Of a stretch of DNA of 58,859 nt, positions 29,445 to 37,909 are shown one piece after another. The position numbers and the translations under genes were made by a program. The DNA is taken from NCBI GenBank assembly GCA_012517065.1, contig JAAYVR010000058.1, positions 1 through 58,859 on the forward strand, given 5' to 3'. Below the pieces are notes generated by a model, which saw only the letters and a program-made list of their open reading frames with translations, made no database searches and had not been told where the DNA came from. Source of the DNA: Verrucomicrobiota bacterium. GTDB lineage: Bacteria > Verrucomicrobiota > Verrucomicrobiia > Limisphaerales > J093. Every line of letters starts with the position of its first letter. The stretch's first letter is position 1.

Positions 29445-29650
29445 AACGGCGCACCCTGCCGTTCATGAAACCTTGCATGAGGCAGGGCGGGCGCTCCGCA
29501 CACACCACAAACAATGTGCCTGTCCCCATATCGGCATCCGTGGGGTTCCTCGACAGACTTCGGCAACCGCGGTTGCAACAAGGGACAATTTGCGGACCAC
29601 GCCACAATCAGAGGGCAAAACCCAAACAACGAGCCTGTCACTTTATCCGA
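29445..29650 (+). repeat. Core repeat block, plus orientation
   Basis: A flank shared in reverse with 19600-19625 (CGTTCATGAAACC) precedes a core (about 29510-29534, CAATGTGCCTGTCCCCATATCGG), the CTTCGGCAACCGCGGTTGCAACAAGGGACAATTTGCGG body, and a second core (about 29623-29647, CAACGAGCCTGTCACTTTAT). Confidence 0.75.
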
Positions 29651-29737
29651 CTCACGCCCAAAGGTCGTGCCGTTGTGACCGCCTTACTTGCTGCCAGAAA
29701 AACAGATACGCAGAAACAGACCAAACTCGCTGCCTGA
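29651..29737 (+). pseudogene. Relic 3' end of a coding sequence, second copy
   Basis: Reads LTPKGRAVVTALLAARKTDTQKQTKLAA then TGA. It is the partner of 11521-11604. The two copies differ by several synonymous third-position changes plus six or seven amino-acid changes. Both are preceded by a core motif and followed by the same flank, so the coding tail appears to have been spread together with the repeat. No upstream coding part is visible. Confidence 0.45.
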
Positions 29738-29900
29738 AAATCTTCGCGAATGTGAAGGACTTTTCAATATGGCGATATACCCTGATCAGTCTGTGAAACG
29801 GGTGTCTTCAAGCAACCAAGGAATATGCGGTCCCCGGACATCCCACCGGAATGAAGCTTTTGGTGTCTTGGGCTGGTCAAGCGGTGCGATTTCCGGGCTA
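29738..29900. repeat. Flank module plus TAGCCCGG inverted repeat
   Basis: The flank (GTCTGTGAAACGGGTGTCTTCAAGC...AAGGAATATGCGG, about 29792-29829) recurs inverted at 8350-8395. The inverted-repeat element spans about 29830-29900 (CCCCGGACATCCCACCGG ... GCGATTTCCGGGCTAGG, interior ATGAAGCTTTTGGTGTCTTGGG). Its right end lies two bases past the stop codon of the transposase-like gene on the minus strand. Confidence 0.75.
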
Positions 29901-29902
29901 GG

Positions 29903-30445
29903 TTATTCCGAAAGGGCCATGTCGAACAAGGTGGCCAGCTCAACCCTTCGTCTGGCGAGTTGCAGCGCCGGTGAATCAGACAGAAACTCCTGATTTACGG
30001 GGTTAACCCGTGCGCGGGCGAGCAAGGCTGTCGCTTGATCTGCAACTCTCGAAATCACACTCGCGAGGCATTGTTCTATCCATGGCCTGTTTGCCCTTCG
30101 AAAGGCGCGAATCACCTCATCATTTGGCATGTGCCCCCTCGCGAGGTATTTCGCGGCTGGATCCGATTTGCAGCTTTGCGCGATGTCGTCCGACGCGAAC
30201 CTGCAGATCAGATAGCTGTACGTCAACAGGCTGAGCATCGACCTCGGCACTGGTGACGCGCCCGAGCACGGCCACTGCGGCAGTCTTGAGGCAGCTTCAT
30301 CAACGGCTTGCTCGACCAAACCGACGATCGAGCTATCGTCAATGAACAACCGAAAATCGCCAAGCAAATCCGCGGCTGGCGGTTCGTTAAAACCGCCCAT
30401 GGTTCTCTGCCTCGCACCGCCATATCGAAGAATTCGTGCAATCAT
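29903..30445 (-). CDS. Transposase N-terminal domain protein (DUF772-like), standalone
   Basis: A 180-residue protein matching only the N-terminal helical domain of IS5/IS1182-type transposases: PRSMLSLLTYSYLICRFASDDIAQSCKSDPAAKYLARGHMPNDEVIRAFRRANRPWIEQCLASVI follows the LLLYGYL...R...IE....D...R.L.G...PD...I..FRR pattern. The DDE catalytic domain is missing: the frame ends with a normal stop after RRVELATLFDMALSE. It could be a decayed insertion sequence or a retained DNA-binding protein. The reading frame is intact and the stop sits two bases from an inverted-repeat element, which may be related to it. Confidence 0.65.
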   Translation of the reverse strand: MIARILRYGGARQRTMGGFNEPPAADLLGDFRLFIDDSSIVGLVEQAVDEAASRLPQWPCSGASPVPRSMLSLLTYSYLICRFASDDIAQSCKSDPAAKYLARGHMPNDEVIRAFRRANRPWIEQCLASVISRVADQATALLARARVNPVNQEFLSDSPALQLARRRVELATLFDMALSE

Positions 30446-31173
30446 CGCAAGTTGTGTGTTCTTTCAATGCTCTTGTCTCAAGGCGATTCATTCACTCGTC
30501 CCAACTCATCGCCACCCATGGCGACTAACTCGCCCCGGGTCTCGCGGCGTGGCGGACCGACAAGCCTGCAACAAGCGCCTTTGTCTTGCCACGATCTCTT
30601 GGTTGCGGCTGAGCCGCACTGCGCCAATGCCGGTTTCATGAGATGCGCACAAAGATTGACTCGTTCTGTGGCAACTGCGTGTTGTCCATGTTACAAACTC
30701 GTTACAAATCAGCGGGTTTCCGCCGCGAGTCAGCCATGCGCGCCACCGTTGATGACCACCAAGCCCGGGAACCTCACCATTACGAAGCTTTGAGCGTCTT
30801 TGGCTCGAGATCCATATGGGGACAGACACGTTGTTTGAGCACAAAAACAAAGCGGCAGCAAGCTGCCGCACTCCAAGCGCTTCGCGCCTACCAACGCCCA
30901 CTGCATCCGCGGCAGCGCGTGAAAAACCATCGGGATCAGCGGCGCGATCGAATCGGGTCATATGGGGACAGACACGTTGTTTGCGGTTTGCGCAGAGCTA
31001 CCCACGGTATTCGGTCTTGCCATTCTGTGTTCTGCGGTGAAAAGGTATTCCTTCCAAGGTGCTCGGCAGCGTGCTTAACTTGTGCCGCGGCGACAGTCCT
31101 GGGCCAAATCGGAATAATGGTTGTCGGCTGCTGAAAAAGGCCTGAACCAGAACAAGAACTCAGTGGGACCCAA
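30446..31173. repeat. Repeat-bearing intergenic region before the RCC1 gene
   Basis: No gene is evident. Two minus-orientation cores lie at about 30815-30839 and 30960-30984 (ATATGGGGACAGACACGTTGTTTG). Between them are the hairpin GCGGCAGC-AA-GCTGCCGC (about 30851-30868) and the inverse of the TGCAGTGGGC segment. A short hairpin (GCGGCTGAGCCGC, about 30603) also occurs near 11719. Frames open across 30506-30961 are repeat-derived. Confidence 0.6.
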
Positions 31174-33933
31174 ATGAACGACAGATCAAGTCAACGGAGC
31201 GAAAGGGCAGCTAGTGCTGCATGTGAAGGAGTGGTTGTGCACTTGAGTCTGCGGAATGCAAACAGCATGCCGTTCATGCCATGTTGTTTTGGGTTTTTTG
31301 CTGTCCTGTTGGTTTTGGCGTCTGCAGTGGCATATGGTGGAGACATTGCATTTCGCCAGGTCGCAGCGGGGGGGTACCACACGGTGGCAATTCGCTCGGA
31401 CGGTACTCTTTGGGCCTGGGGGGCTAACAACTCCGGTCAACTGGGCGATGGAACTGCGGTTGACAAATCTGCCCCCCTCCAGATCAACCCGGGAACAACG
31501 TGGCAGACCGTGGCTGCAGGATGGGAACACACAGTGGCCGTTCGTTCCGACGGCACGCTTTGGGCGTGGGGTTGGAACCAGTTTGGACAACTTGGCGACG
31601 GAACCACCAAAGACAAGTTCAGCCCGGTGCAGATAGGATCAGCCACGAATTGGAAAGCGGTTGCGGCCGGCGCTTATCATACGTTGGCAATCCGGACTGA
31701 CGGCACACTATGGGCATGGGGCGGCAACTGGCGCGGACAGTTGGGCGACGGAACGACCGAGGATAGAACCAGCCCGGTGCAAATTGCGCCAACAGCCAAT
31801 TGGAAATCAGTCGCAGCAGGATGGCGTCACACCGTTGCCATCCGCGCCGACGGCACAGTTTGGGCATGGGGCTGCAACTCGATCGGACAATTGGGCGACG
31901 GAACAACAGCGGATAGAATTGTCCCGGTCCAGATTGGTTCGGCGACGAACTGGCAAACTGTTGCCGCTGGTTGGGAACACACGGTCGGAATCCAGACTGA
32001 TGGCACGCTTTGGGCATGGGGCAACAATTCTTACGGTCAGTTGGGCGACGGCACCACCGCAGGCAGATTCAGCCCCGCGCGCATTGGTTCAGCGCCGGGT
32101 TGGATCGCAATCGGCGCGGGCAATTCTCATACAGTTGGCATTCGAACCGACGGCACCCTCTGGGCATGGGGGTGGAACGGCTTCGGACAATTGGGCGACA
32201 ACACCACCCTGGCCAAAACCAGCCCGCTCCAAATCGGGTCGGCCGCAAACTGGAAGGCCGTGTCCGCAGGGTTTTGGCACATGGCAGCAATACAAACCGA
32301 CGGAACATTGTGGCTTTGGGGATCGAACGAGCGCGGTCAATGCGGCGACGGGACGTTCGCGGACAAGCCGGTGCCCATGCAGATTGACGCGGGCAACAAT
32401 TGGCAGGCTGTTGCTGCAGGCTGGGAGCATTCCCTCGCGATTCTGACTGACAATACACTCTGGGCATGGGGCGCTAATTACTACGGTAACTTGGGCGATG
32501 GAACCACCGTCGGCAAATGCAGTCCAACCCAGGTTTCTTCACCTGCAACCTGGCTTGCTGTGGTCGCAGGTTATCACCACACCGCTGCCATCCGCACCGA
32601 CGGCACACTCTGGGCATGGGGCGAAAACTCCCGGGGCCAGATCGGAGACGGCACACTTGTCAACAAGCCCGCTCCGGTGCGAATCGGAGTCGTTGCCAAG
32701 TGGCGCGCAGTCGCAGCCGGAGAGTCTCACACCGTTGGAATTCGGGCCGACGGCACCCTCTGGGCATGGGGCAACAACTACTACGGCCAATTGGGAGATG
32801 GAACAACAACAAACAAATCCTCACCAACAAAAATCGGCTTGGCCACCAACTGGAAATCCGTCGCAGCCGGCTCCGCTCACACAGTGGCTATCCGCAACGA
32901 CGGCACACTTTGGGCATGGGGCAATAATTACTATGGCCAGTTGGGCGATGGAACCACCATCAACAAATCCGGCCCGGTCAAGATCGGTTCCGCCACCAAT
33001 TGGAGCGCAGTCGCCGCAGGTGCAAACCATACCGTTGCCATCCGAACAGACGGGACACTCTGGGCGTGGGGTGATAACTCACGCGGCCAACTGGGCGATG
33101 GAACCACCGCCAACAAATCCAGCCCGGTCCGAATTGGCTCGTTCAACGACTGGACAATCATCTCTGGGGGATACTACCACACGCTGGCGATCCGCAACGA
33201 CGGTACACTCTGGGCGTGGGGTGACAACTCCCGCGGCCAGTTGGGGACCGGAGCCGCCGACCGCGCACTGACTCCGGTCTTGATCAGCCAATCAGCCGCG
33301 TGGCGCGCAGTGGCCGCGGGCGCCTACCACACAGTAGCCGTCCGCACCGACGGCACACTTTGGGCATGGGGCAACAACAATTCAGGGCAGTTGGGAGATG
33401 GATTGGCATGGCGGGCCACACCGGGTAAAATCGGTGCTCCTGTGTTTCTTGAGCACCCCCTCAGCCTCACCACCGCCGTCGGTGGCACGGCCGCATTCCA
33501 TGTGAGCTATTCGGGCTCGCAACCAATTTCCTGCCAGTGGCGCAAGAACGGCATTCCGCTGTCGGACAGCGGCAGAATTTCGGGCGTTACCAGCGCGACG
33601 CTCACAATCCACAACGTCCAACCCGCCGATCAGGGCGCTTACACTGTCGTATTGACCAACCCGTACGACAGCGCAACCAGTGAAACAGCAACGCTTTCGG
33701 TCGTTGGGGTTCCAACTGAGCCGTTCATTTCGGAGCCAATCAGGCTTTCAGGCGGCCAGTTCCAATTCACCATCTCGAGTGCACCGGGTAAACAGATTGA
33801 ACTCCAGGCATCGACCAACCTTGCCGACTGGCAAACCATAGCCAGTTTCGTCAACCCGAGCGGGGCAATGTCTTACAGTGTGCCCGCCACCAACCCGCAT
33901 CACTGTTTCTATCGCCTGCGCCAACTACCGTAG
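31174..33933 (+). CDS. Secreted RCC1-repeat protein with Ig-like domain
   Basis: A 919-residue protein. The signal peptide is CCFGFFAVLLVLASAVAYGG; starts at 31174 or the ATG at 31267 both keep it, the latter giving a more usual length. From about residue 65 come fourteen units of about 50 residues (VAAG..HT.AIR.DGTLWAWG.N..GQLGDGTT..K..P..IG), the RCC1 beta-propeller repeat; fourteen would make two seven-bladed propellers. An immunoglobulin-like domain follows (WRKNGIPLSDSGRI ... NVQPADQGAYTVVLTNPY), then a C-terminal domain (LQASTNLADWQTIASF ... CFYRLRQLP) shared with the protein at 57797. It is probably surface-exposed or secreted; the ligand is unknown. Confidence 0.9.
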   Translation: MNDRSSQRSERAASAACEGVVVHLSLRNANSMPFMPCCFGFFAVLLVLASAVAYGGDIAFRQVAAGGYHTVAIRSDGTLWAWGANNSGQLGDGTAVDKSAPLQINPGTTWQTVAAGWEHTVAVRSDGTLWAWGWNQFGQLGDGTTKDKFSPVQIGSATNWKAVAAGAYHTLAIRTDGTLWAWGGNWRGQLGDGTTEDRTSPVQIAPTANWKSVAAGWRHTVAIRADGTVWAWGCNSIGQLGDGTTADRIVPVQIGSATNWQTVAAGWEHTVGIQTDGTLWAWGNNSYGQLGDGTTAGRFSPARIGSAPGWIAIGAGNSHTVGIRTDGTLWAWGWNGFGQLGDNTTLAKTSPLQIGSAANWKAVSAGFWHMAAIQTDGTLWLWGSNERGQCGDGTFADKPVPMQIDAGNNWQAVAAGWEHSLAILTDNTLWAWGANYYGNLGDGTTVGKCSPTQVSSPATWLAVVAGYHHTAAIRTDGTLWAWGENSRGQIGDGTLVNKPAPVRIGVVAKWRAVAAGESHTVGIRADGTLWAWGNNYYGQLGDGTTTNKSSPTKIGLATNWKSVAAGSAHTVAIRNDGTLWAWGNNYYGQLGDGTTINKSGPVKIGSATNWSAVAAGANHTVAIRTDGTLWAWGDNSRGQLGDGTTANKSSPVRIGSFNDWTIISGGYYHTLAIRNDGTLWAWGDNSRGQLGTGAADRALTPVLISQSAAWRAVAAGAYHTVAVRTDGTLWAWGNNNSGQLGDGLAWRATPGKIGAPVFLEHPLSLTTAVGGTAAFHVSYSGSQPISCQWRKNGIPLSDSGRISGVTSATLTIHNVQPADQGAYTVVLTNPYDSATSETATLSVVGVPTEPFISEPIRLSGGQFQFTISSAPGKQIELQASTNLADWQTIASFVNPSGAMSYSVPATNPHHCFYRLRQLP
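31360..33425 (+). repeat. Tandem ~150-bp coding repeats of the RCC1 propeller
   Basis: Fourteen in-frame units share GACGGCACACT(T/C)TGGGC(A/G)TGGGG and TTGGG(C/A)GA(C/T)GGAAC. Units 10-12 (about 32700-33150) are nearly identical at the DNA level, suggesting recent duplication or gene conversion. It is protein-coding, not CRISPR. Confidence 0.9.
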
Positions 33934-34006
33934 CTAGCCTGAAAATCTCACCGGCCACCCCCTCGGATTCGCCCGTTCCTTTAGCCCGGTGAGATTCCCG
34001 GGTTAG
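33931..34006. repeat. TAGCCCGG-type inverted repeat after the RCC1 gene
   Basis: TAGCTAGCCTGAAAATCTCACCGGCC starts on the stop codon. The right arm GCCCGGTGAGATTCCCGGGTTAG ends at about 34006. Arms are 16-20 bp with one or two mismatches. Confidence 0.75.
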
Positions 34007-34559
34007 GTGGAACGCCGTGTGCACGGCGGCGCGAACGCGTAGGAAATCCGCTGGTCTGAGAATTCATTCTTTTCGGGGTGGTAGTACCGTTGGCGCTCAC
34101 TCCAAAGGACCCGCCTCGGACAGGTGTGGGTGCCCCCCGCAAATATCGTGTCTGTCCCTCTATTTGGTCCACCCGCGCCAAAAATCCGCCACCGACAATC
34201 AACGGTCCCCGGGGACTTCAGACAAATACCGTGTCTGTCCCCTTATCGCGTTATGCAAAGCCCAGTTCCAGTGACGTGCCGAAGTGAACTTCGAGCCTGG
34301 CACTCTATTCCGTCATGAAAATGAAATGGGCCACTCTTGACTGTCCGCCGAGATGCGCATTCAGGTTGCGTTGTGACCGAGGCTGGTCCTGATGATGCGG
34401 AGCTGTTCCAGGGCGTATTGGCGGGTCCGGTCCCATTGTAGCTGGGAAGGCCCTGAATGAGGCTGGAATGCAGGTTTGGAAATAGAGTGACAGACACGGT
34501 ATTCTGGCCGAACCGAATAATAGAGTGACAGACACGATGTTTCGGCCGAACCCAATACT
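34007..34559. repeat. Cluster of diverged core repeats
   Basis: Five cores occur: about 34142-34166 (plus, ATATCGTGTCTGTCCCTCTATT), 34225-34248 (plus, ATACCGTGTCTGTCCCCTTAT), 34285-34308 (plus, degenerate, GCCTGGCACTCTATT), 34483-34506 (minus, AATAGAGTGACAGACACGGTATT) and 34519-34543 (minus, AATAGAGTGACAGACACGATGTTT). Plus and minus copies face each other across about 175 bases. No gene is visible. Confidence 0.65.
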
Positions 34560-36344
34560 CTATTGGCCCTGGTTCGACAATTGCTGCAGGCCCGCCAAAA
34601 GCGCAACTATTTCGTCGAGCTCAGCCCGAGCGGTCCTGTCGGATGAGCCCGGGCTGTAGTTGTTGATCATCAAGGAAAAAGCCAGTCGTTCGCCTGCTGC
34701 GGTTGTGACGTAACCTGAGAGAGCATCGACCCGACTCAAGCTGCCGGTCTTGGCTCTTGCGTTGCCAGCCGCGGGTGTTCCCCTCATTCGATTCCGCAAA
34801 GTGCCATCGACACCGGCAATCGGCAGACTGTCGCGGAAATCCGCTGCAGCCGAGTGCTTGTCCATGTAACGCAGCAGGGCGACGGCGGCTGATGGGGTGA
34901 TCAGGTTGTGCCGCGAAAGCCCGCTGCCTTCTATGATGTGCACCTCGTCGATTGGAATGCCGGCTTTTTCCAGGAATCTTTCCAGTGCTTTCAATCCAGC
35001 GGTTTCGGTGCTTTCAATTGGCGGGGAACTGCGCGTAGGCGGAGTGACATCGGTTTTGATCGAAGTCGCATTTGGCGGAGACTGCTTGTCGGCGACTTTG
35101 GTCTGGCCCGTGTCAGCCGCACCTACCTGCAACAGGAGCAAGTGCGCATGCAGGTTTTGAGACGGCTTCATCATTCTCTTCACGAGCTCGCGCATGGGCG
35201 GTGAAAGCACAAAACCGACCTCGTGGAGCGAATCAGAATCGAATTTGGAGCTGTGCCGCATCGCCGCGTCAACCACCCGCACCCCGCCGTCCACTCTTAC
35301 GCCGCTGCTTTCGAGGGCTTTTCTGATGCACTGGCCGAACCAGCGGGCTGGACGATGCACTGAAACTCGCTCCACATAACCGGTATGATTCGCTGGCAAG
35401 CTGCCCTCGATATGGATGCAGTCGCTCATTAGAGGCCTGGTTACGAGAATGTTCGCCGGCTGACCGGGGCCAACTGTGGTGCCGCGGTTCTCGACGGCCA
35501 CGAACGGGACTGGCGGCGTTATTGTGACGTTCAATGGCGACCCTGGCACATCTGCGGGGCGAACGGCCACCTCAACGGCGTTGTCGTTTACACTCAGTGC
35601 TGAAACCTCTGCGCCGTAATAGTACTGCAGGTCATCCCATTCCCATCCCGATCCGAGCTGAGGTCCGACGAAAAAGCTTTCGTCGGCGACAATATCTCCC
35701 TGAATCTCACTAATGCGTGCGCGGGCGCAGATTTCGGCGAACGACTTGAATGCTCTGTCAAGATCGTTGTTGTGCCAACGGGCTGCAAACGACGGGTCAC
35801 CGCGTCCATATACAATGAGGTCTCCTTTCAGAACTCCCTCTTTGTCCGGCAAGTTGGCCGCATAAAGCGAGGTTTTGATTTGGAAATCTCCGCCAAACCG
35901 GTCCAGTGCGAGTGCGCCAGTGAACAACTTGACGTTTGAGGCGGGGATGAACAGCTTGTGTTCATCGCGCGAAAAGAGCGCCGCGCCCGTGTCAATGGAT
36001 ACGATGCAAACTCCCCACCTTGCATGGGCGAACCGGGGCTGATCAATAAGACTTTCCAGATGTTGCCGGAGCTCGGAAACGTTGGCTGGCACTGGATTGG
36101 TCTGGCCTGCGCATGGGGAAAGAATGGTAATCCACCAGCACCACAAAAAGCACAAGCACAAGCCACACCGCAGCGCGGACGGAGTCGAGCGATCCTGTCG
36201 TGCGGCTTGTGTTGGTCGCAGAGACGGCACTTTGATTGGCAGTGCACGTTCCGAGACCTCCAGAATGCCGGAGCAGAGGGAGCGCTGGGCAGGATGAGTG
36301 CCGCTGTGATCGCGCCCGGACGGGAAAGACAACACGCTGCTCAT
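34560..36344 (-). CDS. dacB: D-alanyl-D-alanine carboxypeptidase/endopeptidase (PBP4, family S13)
   Basis: From the ATG at 36344 a 594-residue periplasmic penicillin-binding protein that trims or cross-cuts peptidoglycan stem peptides. All three active-site motifs are visible: SNVK (nucleophile Ser136, Lys139), SQN after MRELVKRMMKPS, and KTG (Lys532 onward, AKTGSLSRVDALSGYV). A Cys-rich hydrophobic stretch near residues 58-78 (LRCGLCLCFLWCWWITILSPCAG) is the likely membrane signal, preceded by an unusually long N-terminal tail. The start chosen lies seven bases after the aminotransferase stop, so the two form an operon. An insertion rich in Thr, Ser and Pro (SIKTDVTPPTRSSPPIEST) is atypical. 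Confidence 0.9.
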   Translation of the reverse strand: MSSVLSFPSGRDHSGTHPAQRSLCSGILEVSERALPIKVPSLRPTQAARQDRSTPSALRCGLCLCFLWCWWITILSPCAGQTNPVPANVSELRQHLESLIDQPRFAHARWGVCIVSIDTGAALFSRDEHKLFIPASNVKLFTGALALDRFGGDFQIKTSLYAANLPDKEGVLKGDLIVYGRGDPSFAARWHNNDLDRAFKSFAEICARARISEIQGDIVADESFFVGPQLGSGWEWDDLQYYYGAEVSALSVNDNAVEVAVRPADVPGSPLNVTITPPVPFVAVENRGTTVGPGQPANILVTRPLMSDCIHIEGSLPANHTGYVERVSVHRPARWFGQCIRKALESSGVRVDGGVRVVDAAMRHSSKFDSDSLHEVGFVLSPPMRELVKRMMKPSQNLHAHLLLLQVGAADTGQTKVADKQSPPNATSIKTDVTPPTRSSPPIESTETAGLKALERFLEKAGIPIDEVHIIEGSGLSRHNLITPSAAVALLRYMDKHSAAADFRDSLPIAGVDGTLRNRMRGTPAAGNARAKTGSLSRVDALSGYVTTAAGERLAFSLMINNYSPGSSDRTARAELDEIVALLAGLQQLSNQGQ

Positions 36345-36351
36345 GTAGTTA

Positions 36352-37695
36352 TCACGATGAACTTGGGCCGCCATTGCAGGCCTTTGGCCGGAGGCTAAGC
36401 CGCCGGGGCGATTCTTCGACAAGCCACTCTCCGATCACCCGGCCAAGCCTTGCAATGCCTTCTTTGATTTCGCCCGGTGTTGCATTGCCGTAACTGAGCC
36501 GCATCTCATGATTCGGGCGCGGCCGCCGCGGATCGGGCGCGTAGCAGATTTGTCCCGGCACATACAGCACGTCATGATCGAGTGCGCGGGCGAAAAACTT
36601 CGAGCGCAAACCAGTTTTGACCGTTCTTGGCAGAGCGAGCCACACGTACATTCCGCCGGTAGGCTTTCGCCATCGAACAACGTCCGGGAAGTAAGTGCGA
36701 ATGGCCGAAACCATGCAATCGGCTTTCTCGGCATAACGGCGTCTTACCAATTTGAGGTGAACATCGTAAGTGCCCGATGAAATGGCGCGTGCGAGCAGGT
36801 GTTGGAGAAGGTTTGCAGTGCCAAAATCGTGATTGCCTTTGACGCGGATGACAGCGTCGCGGACGGGTTGGGGCAACAATCCATATCCGACGCGAACGCC
36901 GGTTGCGAACGGTTTGCTGTAGGTGCCGGCATAAATGATGCGTTCTGCCGCCCCAATTATCTTCAACGCTGAAGGCTCGGTTTCCTCCTCGAATCCGAGC
37001 TCGCGGTAGGCGGCGTCTTCGAAGAAATAAATGGGGTGACAAGCCCATTTTTCGTAGTGCCGCAACATGTCCAACGCTGCCTGTTTCTTGTTGAAAGAGG
37101 TTGTGGTGCCTGTTGGGTTTTGGTGGTATGTGACAGCGTAGAGCATCTTGAGACGCGGAAGCGCGCCGTTTTTTTTCAGGTTGCCCAATGTCTTGTCGAG
37201 GGAAGCGAGATCGATCCCGTCCGTTTCGAGTCGGATGCCGCGGCAATGGAGCCCGTGGCTCTGGACGATGCCGAGGTAAACGAAATAGGTCGGGTCTTCC
37301 AAAAGCACTATATCCCCAGGATCGCACAGGACCTCCGTCACAAGATACAGCAATTGCTGTGAGCCGTGAGCGATCACCAGCCGATCGGCGAATCTCTCTT
37401 TGTCGGCGCTGTGATTGCCAGCCTTTTGTTCCAGAAGTTGAATCCGCGCCGCAGTGAGGTCGATGAGAGCCGGCAGGCCTTGCGTTGACCCGTACTGCAG
37501 AGCCGGTTCGCCCGTGCCCCTGTCAGAAAGCAGTTCATTCAACAAATCTCGCACTTCATCGACAGGCAGGGTGGGATTGTCGGTGAACCCGGCTGCAAGG
37601 CTGATAAGCCGTGGCCGCGCCAATGAAGTGCTCATCAGCCACGACACGGGGGGCGGTGCTGTGCGACGTCCGAGTTGTGAGAGGGCGGACTTCAT
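36352..37695 (-). CDS. PLP-dependent aminotransferase, class I/II
   Basis: A 447-residue fold-type I aminotransferase. ALQYGSTQGLPALIDL and IAHGSQQLLYLVTEVLCDPGDIVLLEDPTYFVYLGI are typical of the 2-aminoadipate/MocR-like subgroup. YHQNPTGTT is the Asn-Pro substrate motif, and YAGTYSKPFATGVRVGYG contains the PLP-binding Lys. The C-terminus has RRPRPNHEMRLSYGNATPGEIKEGI. There is no GntR DNA-binding domain, so it is a free enzyme. The amino donor and acceptor cannot be read from sequence; aromatic, branched-chain or 2-aminoadipate are all possible. dacB follows seven bases downstream. Confidence 0.85.
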   Translation of the reverse strand: MKSALSQLGRRTAPPPVSWLMSTSLARPRLISLAAGFTDNPTLPVDEVRDLLNELLSDRGTGEPALQYGSTQGLPALIDLTAARIQLLEQKAGNHSADKERFADRLVIAHGSQQLLYLVTEVLCDPGDIVLLEDPTYFVYLGIVQSHGLHCRGIRLETDGIDLASLDKTLGNLKKNGALPRLKMLYAVTYHQNPTGTTTSFNKKQAALDMLRHYEKWACHPIYFFEDAAYRELGFEEETEPSALKIIGAAERIIYAGTYSKPFATGVRVGYGLLPQPVRDAVIRVKGNHDFGTANLLQHLLARAISSGTYDVHLKLVRRRYAEKADCMVSAIRTYFPDVVRWRKPTGGMYVWLALPRTVKTGLRSKFFARALDHDVLYVPGQICYAPDPRRPRPNHEMRLSYGNATPGEIKEGIARLGRVIGEWLVEESPRRLSLRPKACNGGPSSS

Positions 37696-37863
37696 TCCAA
37701 TTCAATGTCAGTGCGTTTGGACAACACAAACGCGTGTGGCTCGCAGGTGTTGTCCAGGCAAACAACTTTCTCCCGCAATTGCGATCTTGGTGCGGGGCGA
37801 CATCAACAATCACCGGCAACAGGCAAGCCAAAGGCTTTAGCGCAATCGGCGATGGCTCTGCGG

Positions 37864-37909
37864 CCGGTGGATATTGTTTGGCCGGTAAGCCGGGGAGATT
37901 GCCGGGCTA
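37864..37909. repeat. TAGCCCGG element arm at the end of the fucose-isomerase-like gene
   Basis: On the minus strand the gene ends in TAG and continues CCCGGCAATCTCCCCGGCTTACCGG, the same arm as at 8282. A clear second arm is not present; the next bases run into the promoter side of the aminotransferase gene. 37696-37863 shows no other feature. Confidence 0.65.

Noticed and set aside
31661-32446. Second long frame inside the RCC1 gene
   Set aside because: A periodic shadow caused by the 150-bp tandem repeats; low-complexity translation.
31360-33425. CRISPR-like regular repetition
   Set aside because: The 150-bp period is a coding repeat with similar interspaces; no unique spacers.
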